Shown here: one piece after another, positions 52,041 to 60,038 of the stretch
Position numbering within the stretch: position 1 is the first letter of the stretch
Layout: the number at the start of each line of letters is the position of its first letter
Source of the DNA: an uncultured Blautia sp.
GTDB taxonomy: Bacteria > Bacillota > Clostridia > Lachnospirales > Lachnospiraceae
Assembly: GCA_900539525.1 (NCBI GenBank)
Contig: UQCM01000014.1
Span: 1 to 60,306 of the forward strand
DNA: 60,306 nt
Direction of reading: 5' to 3'
The notes under the pieces: generated by a model
Told to the model about the DNA's origin: nothing
Database searches by the model: none
The model's input: the letters and a program-made list of their open reading frames with translations, nothing else
Position numbers and translations under genes: made by a program

Positions 52041-53084
52041 ATGTATAAGATAGCGAAAGAAAATCTGTCGGCATTATTCCGGCTGATTGCCGAATCCCAG
52101 GAATTGATCCTGCCGGTAAACAAGGCAGACCAGGTGAACTTTGGAGTCTGGAGCGAAGATGCACAGGTGGATCTTGACACCTTAAAGAGTGTTAAGTCAC
52201 CGAAGGATGCCTTCTTCCCTCAGAGCGAGACTTTATATACCTGTGTAAAGGACGGAAAAAAGATCGAGATCGAGCCGGAAGCATTAAAGGAACAGAGCTT
52301 TGTGGTATTCGGTATGAAGGCCTGCGATATTCAGGGCGTAAAGGTACTGGATCAGGTATTTTTAGCTGACCCTGTGGATACCTTCTATGCAGCGAGAAGA
52401 GAGCACGGAACCATCGTGGCGCTGGCATGTCATGAGCCGGAGGAGAGCTGCTTCTGTAAGGTGTTTGGTATCGACTGTGCCGATCCGGTGGCCGACGTAG
52501 CTGCCTGGATGGTGGGAGATATGCTGTACTGGAAGGCACTTACCGAAAAGGGAGAGGCGCTGACGAAGGCTGTGGAAAGCCTGCTGACAGCTGCAGATGA
52601 TGCAGACGAGAAGAAGGTAGAGGATGAGAAGGCAGCCATCCGCGGCATCGTGGAGAAGCTTCCGTACTCCGGTCTTTCTCTCGAAGGCTGGAACGGTGAT
52701 GTCCTTTCCGAAAAGTTTGATTCTCCTCTGTGGGAGGAACTGTATAAGCCATGTCTGGCATGCGGCACCTGTACCTTTGTGTGCCCGACCTGTCAGTGCT
52801 ATGACATTAAGGATTACGACACCGGACACGGCGTGAAGCGTTATCGCTGCTGGGATTCCTGTATGTATTCTGACTTCACCATGATGGCTCATGGAAACAA
52901 CCGTAACAGTCAGATGCAGAGATTCCGCCAGAGATTCATGCACAAGCTGGTATATTTCCCGGCAAATAATGACGGCATGTACTCCTGCGTGGGCTGCGGC
53001 CGCTGCGTGGAGAAATGTCCGGCATCCTTAAACATTGTAAAAGTCATTAAGTCCTTTCAGAAACAGGGAGGTGAAAAAGAATGA
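52041..53084 (+). CDS. flxB: FlxB-like 4Fe-4S dicluster protein (AsrA-like)
   Basis: This 347-aa protein resembles the anaerobic sulfite reductase A / hydrogenase beta family: an N-terminal domain with VVFGMKACDIQGVKVLDQVF and two C-terminal cluster motifs, CLACGTCTFVCP and CVGCGRCVEKCP. It should transfer electrons from FlxA to FlxC/FlxD. AAAGGGGAT lies before the ATG, three bases after the flxC stop; its own stop overlaps flxA. Sulfite reduction is unlikely because no siroheme subunit is encoded. Confidence 0.8.
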   Translation: MYKIAKENLSALFRLIAESQELILPVNKADQVNFGVWSEDAQVDLDTLKSVKSPKDAFFPQSETLYTCVKDGKKIEIEPEALKEQSFVVFGMKACDIQGVKVLDQVFLADPVDTFYAARREHGTIVALACHEPEESCFCKVFGIDCADPVADVAAWMVGDMLYWKALTEKGEALTKAVESLLTAADDADEKKVEDEKAAIRGIVEKLPYSGLSLEGWNGDVLSEKFDSPLWEELYKPCLACGTCTFVCPTCQCYDIKDYDTGHGVKRYRCWDSCMYSDFTMMAHGNNRNSQMQRFRQRFMHKLVYFPANNDGMYSCVGCGRCVEKCPASLNIVKVIKSFQKQGGEKE

Positions 53085-53935
53085 GTGAATGTACCTGTCA
53101 TAAAAATTATACCTTAGATACGCTGATCCCGAAGGTTGGCGTGATCACAGACATCCGTCAGGAGACACCGGATGTAAAGACCTTCCGTGTAAATGCACCG
53201 GAGGGGGGAAAGCTCTTTGAGCATATGCCCGGACAGTGCGCCATGGTGTGCGCGCCGGGAGTCAGTGAAGGTATGTTTTCCATTACTTCATCACCCACCA
53301 ACAAAGAGTATCAGGAATTCAGTATCAAAAAATGCGGAAGCCTTACCGACTATCTCCACAGTCTTCAGGTAGGAGATGAGATCACCGTCAGGGGACCTTA
53401 CGGAAACCATTTCCCGGTGGAAGATAAACTCAAAGGAAAAAATCTTCTGTTCATCGCGGGTGGTATCGGTCTGGCGCCGCTGCGTTCCGTGATCAATTAT
53501 GTACTGGATAACCGCGCAGACTACGGCACCGTAGATATCCTCTACGGATCCCGTTCCGCAGACGATCTGGTACAGTTGAAAGAAATCCAGGAGGTCTGGA
53601 TGAAGACAGAGGGCGTAAACGTCTACCTGACCATTGACCGTGAGCAGGAAGGCTGGGACGGCCACGTGGGCTTTGTACCGACCTACTTAAAGGAGATCGG
53701 ATTTGATACGAACAAAACCGCCCTGGTGTGCGGACCGCCCATCATGATCAAGTTCGTACTGGCAGGCCTGGAAGAAATGGGCTTCTCCAGAGACCAGGTC
53801 TACACCACCCTGGAGCTGCGCATGAAATGCGGTATCGGCAAATGCGGCCGCTGCAACATCGGTTCCAAATACGTCTGCAAAGACGGACCGGTATTCCGCT
53901 GCGACGAACTCGATGAGCTTCCGGCTGAGTATTGA
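53081..53935 (+). CDS. flxA: FlxA-like NAD(P)H:FAD oxidoreductase (AsrB/PyrK-like)
   Basis: This 284-aa flavoprotein is the NAD(P)H entry point. It has a ferredoxin-reductase FAD domain (MPGQCAMV, GMFSITSSP), the nucleotide-binding GGIGLAPLRSVI and CGPPIMIKF, and a C-terminal 2Fe-2S motif CGIGKCGRCNIG with a later Cys in YVCKDGPVF, as in PyrK and AsrB. It overlaps flxB by four bases. Together with FlxBCD and HdrABC it makes a seven-subunit NADH-oxidising bifurcating complex of the type described in Desulfovibrio. Confidence 0.87.
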   Translation: MSECTCHKNYTLDTLIPKVGVITDIRQETPDVKTFRVNAPEGGKLFEHMPGQCAMVCAPGVSEGMFSITSSPTNKEYQEFSIKKCGSLTDYLHSLQVGDEITVRGPYGNHFPVEDKLKGKNLLFIAGGIGLAPLRSVINYVLDNRADYGTVDILYGSRSADDLVQLKEIQEVWMKTEGVNVYLTIDREQEGWDGHVGFVPTYLKEIGFDTNKTALVCGPPIMIKFVLAGLEEMGFSRDQVYTTLELRMKCGIGKCGRCNIGSKYVCKDGPVFRCDELDELPAEY

Positions 53936-53984
53936 TAGGCATGAGCAGTGCGTCGAACGGCATAAACACACAGACAGATGCTTG

Positions 53985-54110
53985 CATATGGCTGAGTGTT
54001 TAGGACGTGCGACATAGGGCGAAGCCCTCAAGCGAGAAGGAGCGAAGCGGAATCGAGCTTGTGCACTGCGGGGTTTCGGTATTGATTAAAATTGAATAGT
54101 AATGACACAT
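53985..54110. repeat. Hairpin-rich intergenic repeat before frdB
   Basis: Contains AGGGC-GAA-GCCCT (54016-54028), a CAAGC/GCTTG pairing over the following 30 bases and ends with TTGAATAGTAATGA (54095-54108), the same tail type as in the repeats at 12797 and 59996. No terminator T-run is present, so transcription may pass through to frdB. Confidence 0.55.
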
Positions 54111-54138
54111 ACGAAATAGAAAGGACTGGTACCTTAAA

Positions 54139-54813
54139 ATGGAAAAAATGGTAAATGTATATTTTTTCGGTAAGAAATACAGCGTGCCGGCAGATCTGAC
54201 GATCATGACCGCAATGGAATATGCGGGCTACACCCTCAAGAGAGGATGCGGATGCCGTCACGGCTTCTGCGGTGCGTGTGCCACAATCTACAGAATTAAG
54301 GGAAAGAATGAGCTGAAGACCTGTCTGGCATGTCAGACACAGGTAGAGGAAGGCATGTATGTAGCCAGCATTCCGTTCTTCCCGACAGATAAGAGAACCT
54401 ACGATATCGAGGAGATCCGCCCGAATCAGCAGATTATGATGGAGCTGTATCCGGAAATCTACAGCTGTATCGGATGTAATGCATGTACAAAGGCATGTAC
54501 CCAGGATCTGAACGTTATGCAGTATATCGCATATGCACAGAGAGGTGAATTTGAGAAGTGTGCAGAGGAATCCTTTGACTGTGTAAGTTGCGGCTGCTGT
54601 TCCGTTCGCTGCCCGGCTGAGATCTCTCATCCGATGGTAGGACTGCTGGCAAGGCGCCTGACAGGAAAATACATCGCACCTGAGACACAGCATCTGAAAA
54701 ACCGTGTTGAGGAGATCAACAAGGGTGCATATGATGAGCTGATCGAGCAGATCATGCAGAAGCCGATCACAGAGATGCAGGAACTTTACAATACACGAGA
54801 GATCGAGAAATAA
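54139..54813 (+). CDS. frdB: Fumarate reductase iron-sulfur subunit, soluble type
   Basis: This 224-aa protein carries electrons to the flavin subunit. It has a 2Fe-2S motif CGCRHGFCGAC with a closing CLAC, a 4Fe-4S motif CIGCNACTKAC, and a third motif CVSCGCCSVRCP. Ordinary FrdB has a 3Fe-4S cluster at the third site because one ligand position is not Cys; here all positions are Cys. Methanogen TfrB has an HdrB domain fused at its C-terminus, which is missing here, but a separate hdrB is encoded upstream. No frdC/frdD anchor exists, so it is cytoplasmic. frdA follows after 12 bp. Confidence 0.87.
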   Translation: MEKMVNVYFFGKKYSVPADLTIMTAMEYAGYTLKRGCGCRHGFCGACATIYRIKGKNELKTCLACQTQVEEGMYVASIPFFPTDKRTYDIEEIRPNQQIMMELYPEIYSCIGCNACTKACTQDLNVMQYIAYAQRGEFEKCAEESFDCVSCGCCSVRCPAEISHPMVGLLARRLTGKYIAPETQHLKNRVEEINKGAYDELIEQIMQKPITEMQELYNTREIEK

Positions 54814-54825
54814 GGAGGGATAATC

Positions 54826-56427
54826 ATGTTTACACCAGAAATGCTTGAGTCCGTAAAGAAGGTGGAAGCCACCAGGGATGAGCGTATGGGCATGGAACCC
54901 AGACGAATGACTGCTGATGAGAAAGATGCCCTTCTGAAACAGTACCATCCGGATTACAGAGAAGACGGATTTGTAGAGATTAAGATCGGACCGAACAAGG
55001 GTCAGAAGGTTCCGGCAGAGCTGGGACATCTGCTTCACTCCAACAGCCGTCTGCTGAACGAGAAGGTAGATTTAAACAAAGTGGATTATGATGTCGATGT
55101 GCTGGTTATCGGCGGCGGCGGTGCAGGCGCTTCAGCTGCCATCGAGGCAAATGAGGCGGGCGCAAATGTCATGATCGTGACAAAGCTGCGTATCGGTGAT
55201 GCCAACACCATGATGGCTGAGGGCGGTATCCAGGCTGCTGACAAAGAGAACGACTCTCCGGTACAGCATTATCTGGATGCATTCGGCGGCGGACATTTTG
55301 CTGCAAGACCGGAGCTGCTCAGGAGACTTGTTATGGAAGCACCGGATGCGATCCAGTGGCTGAACAAACTGGGCGTAATGTTTGATAAGGATGCAGAAGG
55401 AAATATGGTGACCACACATGGCGGCGGTACCTCCAGAAAGAGAATGCATGCCTGCAAGGACTACTCCGGAGCAGAGATCATGCGTACCCTGCGCGATGAG
55501 GTGCTGAACCGTCAGATCCCTGTCGTAGAGTTCACTTCTGCAGTAGAGCTGATCAAGGATGAGAAGGGTCAGGTGGCAGGTGCCGTTCTTCTGAACATGG
55601 AGACCGGCGACTATATGGTGGCAAGGGCAAAGACCGTTATCATCGCTACCGGTGGTGCAGGACGTCTGCACTATCAGAACTTCCCAACCTCGAATCACTA
55701 CGGCGCAACAGCCGACGGTCTGATCCTGGGATACCGTGCGGGAGCACCGCTTCTGTATCAGGATACCATCCAGTATCATCCGACAGGTGTGGCATATCCG
55801 TCACAGATCTACGGTGCACTGGTAACAGAGAAGGTTCGTTCTCTGGGTGCCATGCTGGTAAATGTGGATGGTGAAGCGTTCATGCATCCGCTGGAGACAC
55901 GTGATGTGGCTGCAGCTTCCATTATCCGTGAGTGCTCTGACAGGGGAAAAGGAGTGACTACCCCTCTGGGCAGTGGTGTATGGCTGGATACTCCGATGAT
56001 CGAGCGCATCGGCGGAGAGGGCACCATCGAGAAGAGGATCCCGGCAATGCTCCGTATGTACATGAACTATGGTATCGATATGAGAAAGATCCCGATCCTT
56101 GTTTATCCGACCCTGCATTACCAGAACGGCGGTCTGGAGATCGGCGGAGAGGGCTTTACCAAGGCCATCGACAACCTGCTGGTAGCAGGAGAGGCTGTAG
56201 GAGGTATCCACGGAAGAAACCGTCTGATGGGTAACTCTCTGCTGGACATCATCGTATTCGGAAGAAATGCAGGTAAGGCTGCAGCTGCGAAAGCGAAGGA
56301 AGTAGAGCTTGGAACGATGAATCTCGACCATATCGAGAAGTATGCAGAGGAACTGAAGGAGGCAGGTGTGGCTTCTGATGATGTATCTCCGCTGCTGCTG
56401 CCAAAATATGCTCGTCATGAGAGATAA
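54826..56427 (+). CDS. frdA: Fumarate reductase flavoprotein subunit, non-covalent FAD type
   Basis: This 533-aa flavoprotein should reduce fumarate to succinate. FAD binding is GGGGAGASAAIEA (~residues 93-105); substrate residues include IQYHPTG, the RDVAAAS block, HYQNGG (active His) and HGRNRLMGNSLLD (active Arg). The His that binds FAD covalently in membrane FrdA/SdhA (SHTVAAEGG) is Asn here (ANTMMAEGG), as in soluble and thiol:fumarate reductases, so it should favour fumarate reduction over succinate oxidation. It has an N-terminal extension of about 80 residues before the Rossmann fold. L-aspartate oxidase is an alternative, but the paired frdB and downstream fumarase argue against it. 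Confidence 0.88.
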   Translation: MFTPEMLESVKKVEATRDERMGMEPRRMTADEKDALLKQYHPDYREDGFVEIKIGPNKGQKVPAELGHLLHSNSRLLNEKVDLNKVDYDVDVLVIGGGGAGASAAIEANEAGANVMIVTKLRIGDANTMMAEGGIQAADKENDSPVQHYLDAFGGGHFAARPELLRRLVMEAPDAIQWLNKLGVMFDKDAEGNMVTTHGGGTSRKRMHACKDYSGAEIMRTLRDEVLNRQIPVVEFTSAVELIKDEKGQVAGAVLLNMETGDYMVARAKTVIIATGGAGRLHYQNFPTSNHYGATADGLILGYRAGAPLLYQDTIQYHPTGVAYPSQIYGALVTEKVRSLGAMLVNVDGEAFMHPLETRDVAAASIIRECSDRGKGVTTPLGSGVWLDTPMIERIGGEGTIEKRIPAMLRMYMNYGIDMRKIPILVYPTLHYQNGGLEIGGEGFTKAIDNLLVAGEAVGGIHGRNRLMGNSLLDIIVFGRNAGKAAAAKAKEVELGTMNLDHIEKYAEELKEAGVASDDVSPLLLPKYARHER

Positions 56428-56446
56428 AGAAAGAGAAGAATAATGT

Positions 56447-56614
56447 GTAACTGTCCGGAACAGTTACGGATCATGTTATCATGCAGCCTTCGCTCCTGAT
56501 CTCTCAGGATATACATTGTGAAGCGTGTTACTGTTTATCTTGAATGTCATGCAAAGCATGACGCGCACCTCGCAGCAAGAACGCCAGGGCGTACCAGAAA
56601 GAGTGAACAGTAAC
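56447..56614. repeat. Hairpin plus 88-bp element with 9-bp terminal inverted repeats
   Basis: GTAACTGT/ACAGTTAC (56447-56467) is a perfect hairpin just after frdA. A second unit is bounded by GTTACTGTT (56527-56535) and AACAGTAAC (56606-56614), with internal GTCATGC/GCATGAC and ACGCC/GGCGT hairpins. The shape is MITE-like; the ends match repeat tails at 6436 and elsewhere. Confidence 0.65.
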
Positions 56615-56656
56615 ATGTTTCCCTGTCTGCACATGGCTGTATATGGAGGAGATATT

Positions 56657-57820
56657 ATGATAGTTTGGGAATGGTTTCGGGATAATGTTATGTCGAATAC
56701 ACTGATGATGGTATTCTTAATTGCCGTTACCGGATATTTGGTAGGAAGTATCAAGATCAAAGGACTGGAGCTGGGAACCGCAGGTATTCTGCTGGTAGCC
56801 CTGATCTTCGGGCATTTTGGTGTGGAGATTCCGTCTCTGGTGCGTGAACTGGGTCTGATCTGTTTTGTTACTTCCGTAGGATTTATAGCAGGACCAAAGT
56901 TTTTCCGTAATTTCAAGCTGAATGCCACATCCTACATTCTCCTGGGAATCATCATCATTGCATCAGGTGCACTGACCTGTGCACTTGTGATTACCGTCTT
57001 TAAGGTTCCGACGGATATCAGCGTGGGAATGATGGCGGGCGCACTGACCAGTACACCGGGACTTGCTGCGGCACTGGAGGCCACCGGTTCGGATGCGGCT
57101 TCTGTAGGATATGGTATCGCCTATCCGTTCGGCGTGATCGGCGTGGTACTTTTTGTACAGCTGATTCCGAAGATCCTGAAAACAGACATGGATGCAGAGC
57201 GCAAGAACTTCGAGGCGGCTGCCAATGTACAGGTAGAGGATTTTCACAAGGACAAAAAAGAGTCCCTGTTTTATGCGGACAGTATGGGATTTTTCCCGTT
57301 TTCCCTTGCAATCGTTCTGGGAATCATTCTTGCGAAAATTGAGATCAAGCTTCCGGGAGGCGGCGTATTTGCCCTTGGAACCTCCGGCGGCCCTCTGATC
57401 GCAGGTCTGATCCTTGGACATTTCGGCCATATCGGAAAACTGAGTGTTAAGGTAGAAAAGCATGTCCTGGAATGTCTGAGAGAGTTCGGACTGGCACTGT
57501 TCCTGCTGGGAGCAGGTGTTCAGGCAGGCGCCGGATTTGTAGACATCTTAAAAGAGCAGGGCATCCTTCTGTTTGTTTACGGAGCGCTGATGACACTTGT
57601 GCCGATGCTGCTTGGCTATGCATTTGCCGTGAAGGTGCTGAAGCTCAGCCTGTTTAACTCACTGGGCTCCATCTGCGGCGGAATGACAAGTACACCCGCT
57701 CTTGGAACCCTGATCCGTGTGACAGGAACCGATGATGTGGCTTCCGCCTATGCGGCAACCTATCCGGTAGCGCTGGTAATCGTCGTACTGGCCTGCCAGT
57801 TTATCGGGATATTCCTATAG
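56657..57820 (+). CDS. AspT/YidE-family dicarboxylate exchanger, probably succinate export
   Basis: This 387-aa membrane protein has two AspT-YidE-YbjL domains, each with a TSTPG- or TSTPA-type signature (GALTSTPGLAAALEATG near residue 130 and GGMTSTPALGTLIRVTG near 345), and about ten helices. The family includes aspartate:alanine exchange by AspT and succinate export by Corynebacterium SucE. It lacks the two central TrkA_C domains of those proteins, having only a short linker (ERKNFEAAANVQVEDFHKDKK). Placed between fumarate reductase and fumarase, it most likely exports succinate or swaps it for fumarate, malate or aspartate. TGGAGGAG sets the ATG at 56657. Confidence 0.85.
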   Translation: MIVWEWFRDNVMSNTLMMVFLIAVTGYLVGSIKIKGLELGTAGILLVALIFGHFGVEIPSLVRELGLICFVTSVGFIAGPKFFRNFKLNATSYILLGIIIIASGALTCALVITVFKVPTDISVGMMAGALTSTPGLAAALEATGSDAASVGYGIAYPFGVIGVVLFVQLIPKILKTDMDAERKNFEAAANVQVEDFHKDKKESLFYADSMGFFPFSLAIVLGIILAKIEIKLPGGGVFALGTSGGPLIAGLILGHFGHIGKLSVKVEKHVLECLREFGLALFLLGAGVQAGAGFVDILKEQGILLFVYGALMTLVPMLLGYAFAVKVLKLSLFNSLGSICGGMTSTPALGTLIRVTGTDDVASAYAATYPVALVIVVLACQFIGIFL

Positions 57821-57822
57821 AA

Positions 57823-57892
57823 AAAGCAGACCGTGCAGGTTTACCTGCTAAGGGATGAACAGAAAAAACAGCAGCAAAAGAAAGATAGAATT
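57823..57892 (-). repeat. Inverted, diverged copy of the 47-bp repeat
   Basis: On minus, 57853-57826 reads CCCTTAGCAGGTAAACCTGC then ACGGTCTG, matching the repeats at 19256 and 19417 except for two changes that keep the stem paired (GCAGG/CCTGC for GCAAG/CTTGC). A second block, CTTTCTTTTGCTGCTG, lies nearby but in a different order. Confidence 0.75.
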
Positions 57893-57911
57893 TTCAGGAG
57901 GTGATTCAAAC

Positions 57912-58754
57912 ATGCGTGAGATTCAGGCACAGCAGATTACAGATGTTGTGGAAAAGTTATGTATTGAAGCAAATCAGTACCTTCCGAAGGATGTACAGGG
58001 TGCGATTCGTCAGTGCCGTGCATGTGAGGACTGGGAGATTGCCCAGGGAGTACTGGATAAGATCATTGATAATTTTGAGATTGCAGAAAATGAAAGTGTT
58101 CCGATCTGTCAGGACACAGGTATGGCGTGTGTGTTCCTTGAAATCGGTCAGGATGTACATATCACAGGAGGAAACCTGGCAGATGCAGTCGATGAGGGCG
58201 TGCGCCGCGGATATACCAACGGATATCTCAGAAAATCCGTAGTAAAAGATCCCGTGCGCCGCGGAAATACCGGTGACAACACACCGGCTATGCTGTATAC
58301 GGAAATCGTTCCGGGAGAGCAGATTAAAGTAACCGTCGGACCGAAGGGCTTCGGCAGCGAAAATATGAGCATGATCCGGATGTTTAAACCGTCTGCAGGT
58401 CTTCAGGGAATCAAGGACTTTATCCTTGAGGTCGTAGAGACCGCAGGCCCGAACCCGTGCCCGCCTATGGTGGTAGGTGTCGGAATCGGCGGAACCTTTG
58501 ATAAATGTGCACTGCTGGCAAAGAAAGCGCTGATGCGCCCGATCGATTCTTCCAATCCGGATCCGTTCTATGCAGACCTGGAAAAGGAGATGCTGGAAAA
58601 GATCAATCAGCTGGGCATCGGACCGCAGGGCTTTGGCGGAAAGACGACAGCGATCGGACTGAACATCGAAACGATGCCGACCCACATTGCAGGAATGCCA
58701 TGTGCGGTAAATATCAACTGTCACGTAACGCGTCATAAAACGGAGGTGATCTGA
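57912..58754 (+). CDS. fumA: Class I fumarate hydratase, alpha subunit
   Basis: This 280-aa subunit of the oxygen-sensitive 4Fe-4S fumarase converts malate to fumarate and back. Cluster cysteines are visible in PICQDTG, GPNPCPPM with the downstream GGTFDKC, and NINCHV near the end. AGGAGGTGATTC gives a strong start at 57912. The beta subunit begins two bases after the stop. L(+)-tartrate dehydratase is the close paralogue, but dehydrogenase, fumarate reductase and exchanger genes upstream make fumarase much more likely. Confidence 0.92.
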   Translation: MREIQAQQITDVVEKLCIEANQYLPKDVQGAIRQCRACEDWEIAQGVLDKIIDNFEIAENESVPICQDTGMACVFLEIGQDVHITGGNLADAVDEGVRRGYTNGYLRKSVVKDPVRRGNTGDNTPAMLYTEIVPGEQIKVTVGPKGFGSENMSMIRMFKPSAGLQGIKDFILEVVETAGPNPCPPMVVGVGIGGTFDKCALLAKKALMRPIDSSNPDPFYADLEKEMLEKINQLGIGPQGFGGKTTAIGLNIETMPTHIAGMPCAVNINCHVTRHKTEVI

Positions 58755-58755
58755 G

Positions 58756-59316
58756 ATGGAAAAACATATTCAACTTCCTTTGACAGAAGAGCTGGCAAAA
58801 ACTCTCCATGCAGGTGATACCGTTTATCTGACCGGCACCATCTATACATCCAGAGATGCCGGACACAAGAGAATGTGTGAAGCACTGGCAAGAGGAGAGG
58901 AGCTTCCTTTTGATCCGACGGATGCCACGATCTACTATGTGGGTCCGACACCGGCGAAGCCGGGACAGGTGATCGGCTCCGCAGGCCCGACCACCAGCGG
59001 ACGTATGGATGCTTATGCACCCACGATGATGTCTGTGGGAGCACGCGGTATGATCGGTAAAGGTGCAAGACTTCCGGAAGTCATTGAGGCAATGAAGAAA
59101 TACTCAGGCGTGTATTTCGGAGCCATCGGCGGTGCAGGTGCACTGCTTGCGAAATGCATTAAGAAGGCAGAGCTGATCGCATATGAGGATCTGGGAGCGG
59201 AAGCACTGAGAAAACTTTATGTAGAGGATATGCCGCTGGTCGTGATTATTGACAGCGAAGGAAATAATCTTTATGACGAAGGGAAGGCAGCATACCTGAA
59301 AACAAAGCAGCAGTAA
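58756..59316 (+). CDS. fumB: Class I fumarate hydratase, beta subunit
   Basis: This 186-aa subunit supplies the other half of the fumarase active site. Family motifs are SRDAGHKRM, YVGPTPAKPGQVIGSAGPTTSGRMD and GMIGKG. It is of usual length and is translationally coupled to the alpha subunit. Its stop codon overlaps the start of the membrane gene that follows (TAATG), the only tight link between the C4-acid genes and that gene. Confidence 0.93.
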   Translation: MEKHIQLPLTEELAKTLHAGDTVYLTGTIYTSRDAGHKRMCEALARGEELPFDPTDATIYYVGPTPAKPGQVIGSAGPTTSGRMDAYAPTMMSVGARGMIGKGARLPEVIEAMKKYSGVYFGAIGGAGALLAKCIKKAELIAYEDLGAEALRKLYVEDMPLVVIIDSEGNNLYDEGKAAYLKTKQQ

Positions 59317-59990
59317 TGAAAATCTTACAGAAACAGGTATCGGAATCCTACATCATTGGCGTTCTTCTGGCTATTGCGGGCGGTTATCTGGATGTGTATA
59401 CCTATGTATGCAGGGGCGGTGTCTTTGCAAATGCACAGACGGGAAATATCGTCCTTCTGGGAATCAATGCGGCGGATCACAACTGGGTAAAGCTTGCAGA
59501 GTATATCTATCCGATTCTGGCCTTTATGGCAGGTATCTTTGTTGCGGAGCTTGTAAAGAAGGAGTTTCGCAACAAATCCGTCATTCACTGGCGCCAGGTG
59601 GTCATCGCTCTGGAATTTGCCGTGCTCTGGACGATCGCTTTTATTCCGTCCGGCATCCATGATGACTATATTAATATGGCCGTATCCTTCGTCTGCTCCA
59701 TGCAGGTGGAAAGCTTCCGGACCTTTCACGGTACCAGTACCTATGCGACAACCATGTGCACCGGAAACCTTCGAAGCGCCACAGAGCAGCTGTTTTACTA
59801 CAATGTAAATAAGGACAGAAAGGCGATCCGAAAGAGTCTCCAGTATTATGGGATTATTCTGTTCTTTATCCTGGGAGCGGTGATCGGTACGGTGGTCACC
59901 AGGATCTTTCTGGAAAAATCAGCACTGGTGGTATGTGTACTGCTCTTAGTGGTATTTGTCCTTATGTTTATTCCGGTACATGACCAGTAA
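59316..59990 (+). CDS. YoaK/DUF1275 family membrane protein
   Basis: This 224-aa protein has six helices and the family signatures GGYLDVYTYVCRGGVFANAQTGN near the start and CSMQVESFRT...TYATTMCTGNLRS in the middle. Its function is unknown; the fold is sometimes compared with transporters. Translation is coupled to fumB through a one-base stop-start overlap, so it may belong with dicarboxylate handling, though DUF1275 genes occur in many contexts. Confidence 0.87.
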   Translation: MKILQKQVSESYIIGVLLAIAGGYLDVYTYVCRGGVFANAQTGNIVLLGINAADHNWVKLAEYIYPILAFMAGIFVAELVKKEFRNKSVIHWRQVVIALEFAVLWTIAFIPSGIHDDYINMAVSFVCSMQVESFRTFHGTSTYATTMCTGNLRSATEQLFYYNVNKDRKAIRKSLQYYGIILFFILGAVIGTVVTRIFLEKSALVVCVLLLVVFVLMFIPVHDQ

Positions 59991-59995
59991 TACGC

Positions 59996-60028
59996 CACCT
60001 CGAACTGGCTGACGTGTGAATAGTAGTG
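59996..60028 (+). repeat. Dispersed repeat, copy 2 (CACCTCGAA...GTGTGAATAGTA)
   Basis: Matches 12797-12829 at most positions, and again sits directly after a stop codon. It ends just before the promoter of the riboswitch transcript. Confidence 0.6.
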
Positions 60029-60038
60029 AAATATTCTC

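Noticed and set aside
51063..53935. Anaerobic sulfite reductase (AsrABC)
   Set aside because: The A- and B-like subunits are present but there is no siroheme AsrC; the MvhD and HdrABC neighbours identify the Flx module.
54826..56427. L-aspartate oxidase (NadB) instead of FrdA
   Set aside because: It is followed and preceded by FrdB, fumarase and a dicarboxylate exchanger, there is no nadA or nadC, and the Fe-S subunit pairing is that of fumarate reductase.
57912..59316. L(+)-tartrate dehydratase alpha/beta
   Set aside because: Sequence alone does not fully separate it from two-subunit fumarase, but the neighbouring malate-type dehydrogenase and fumarate reductase favour fumarase.
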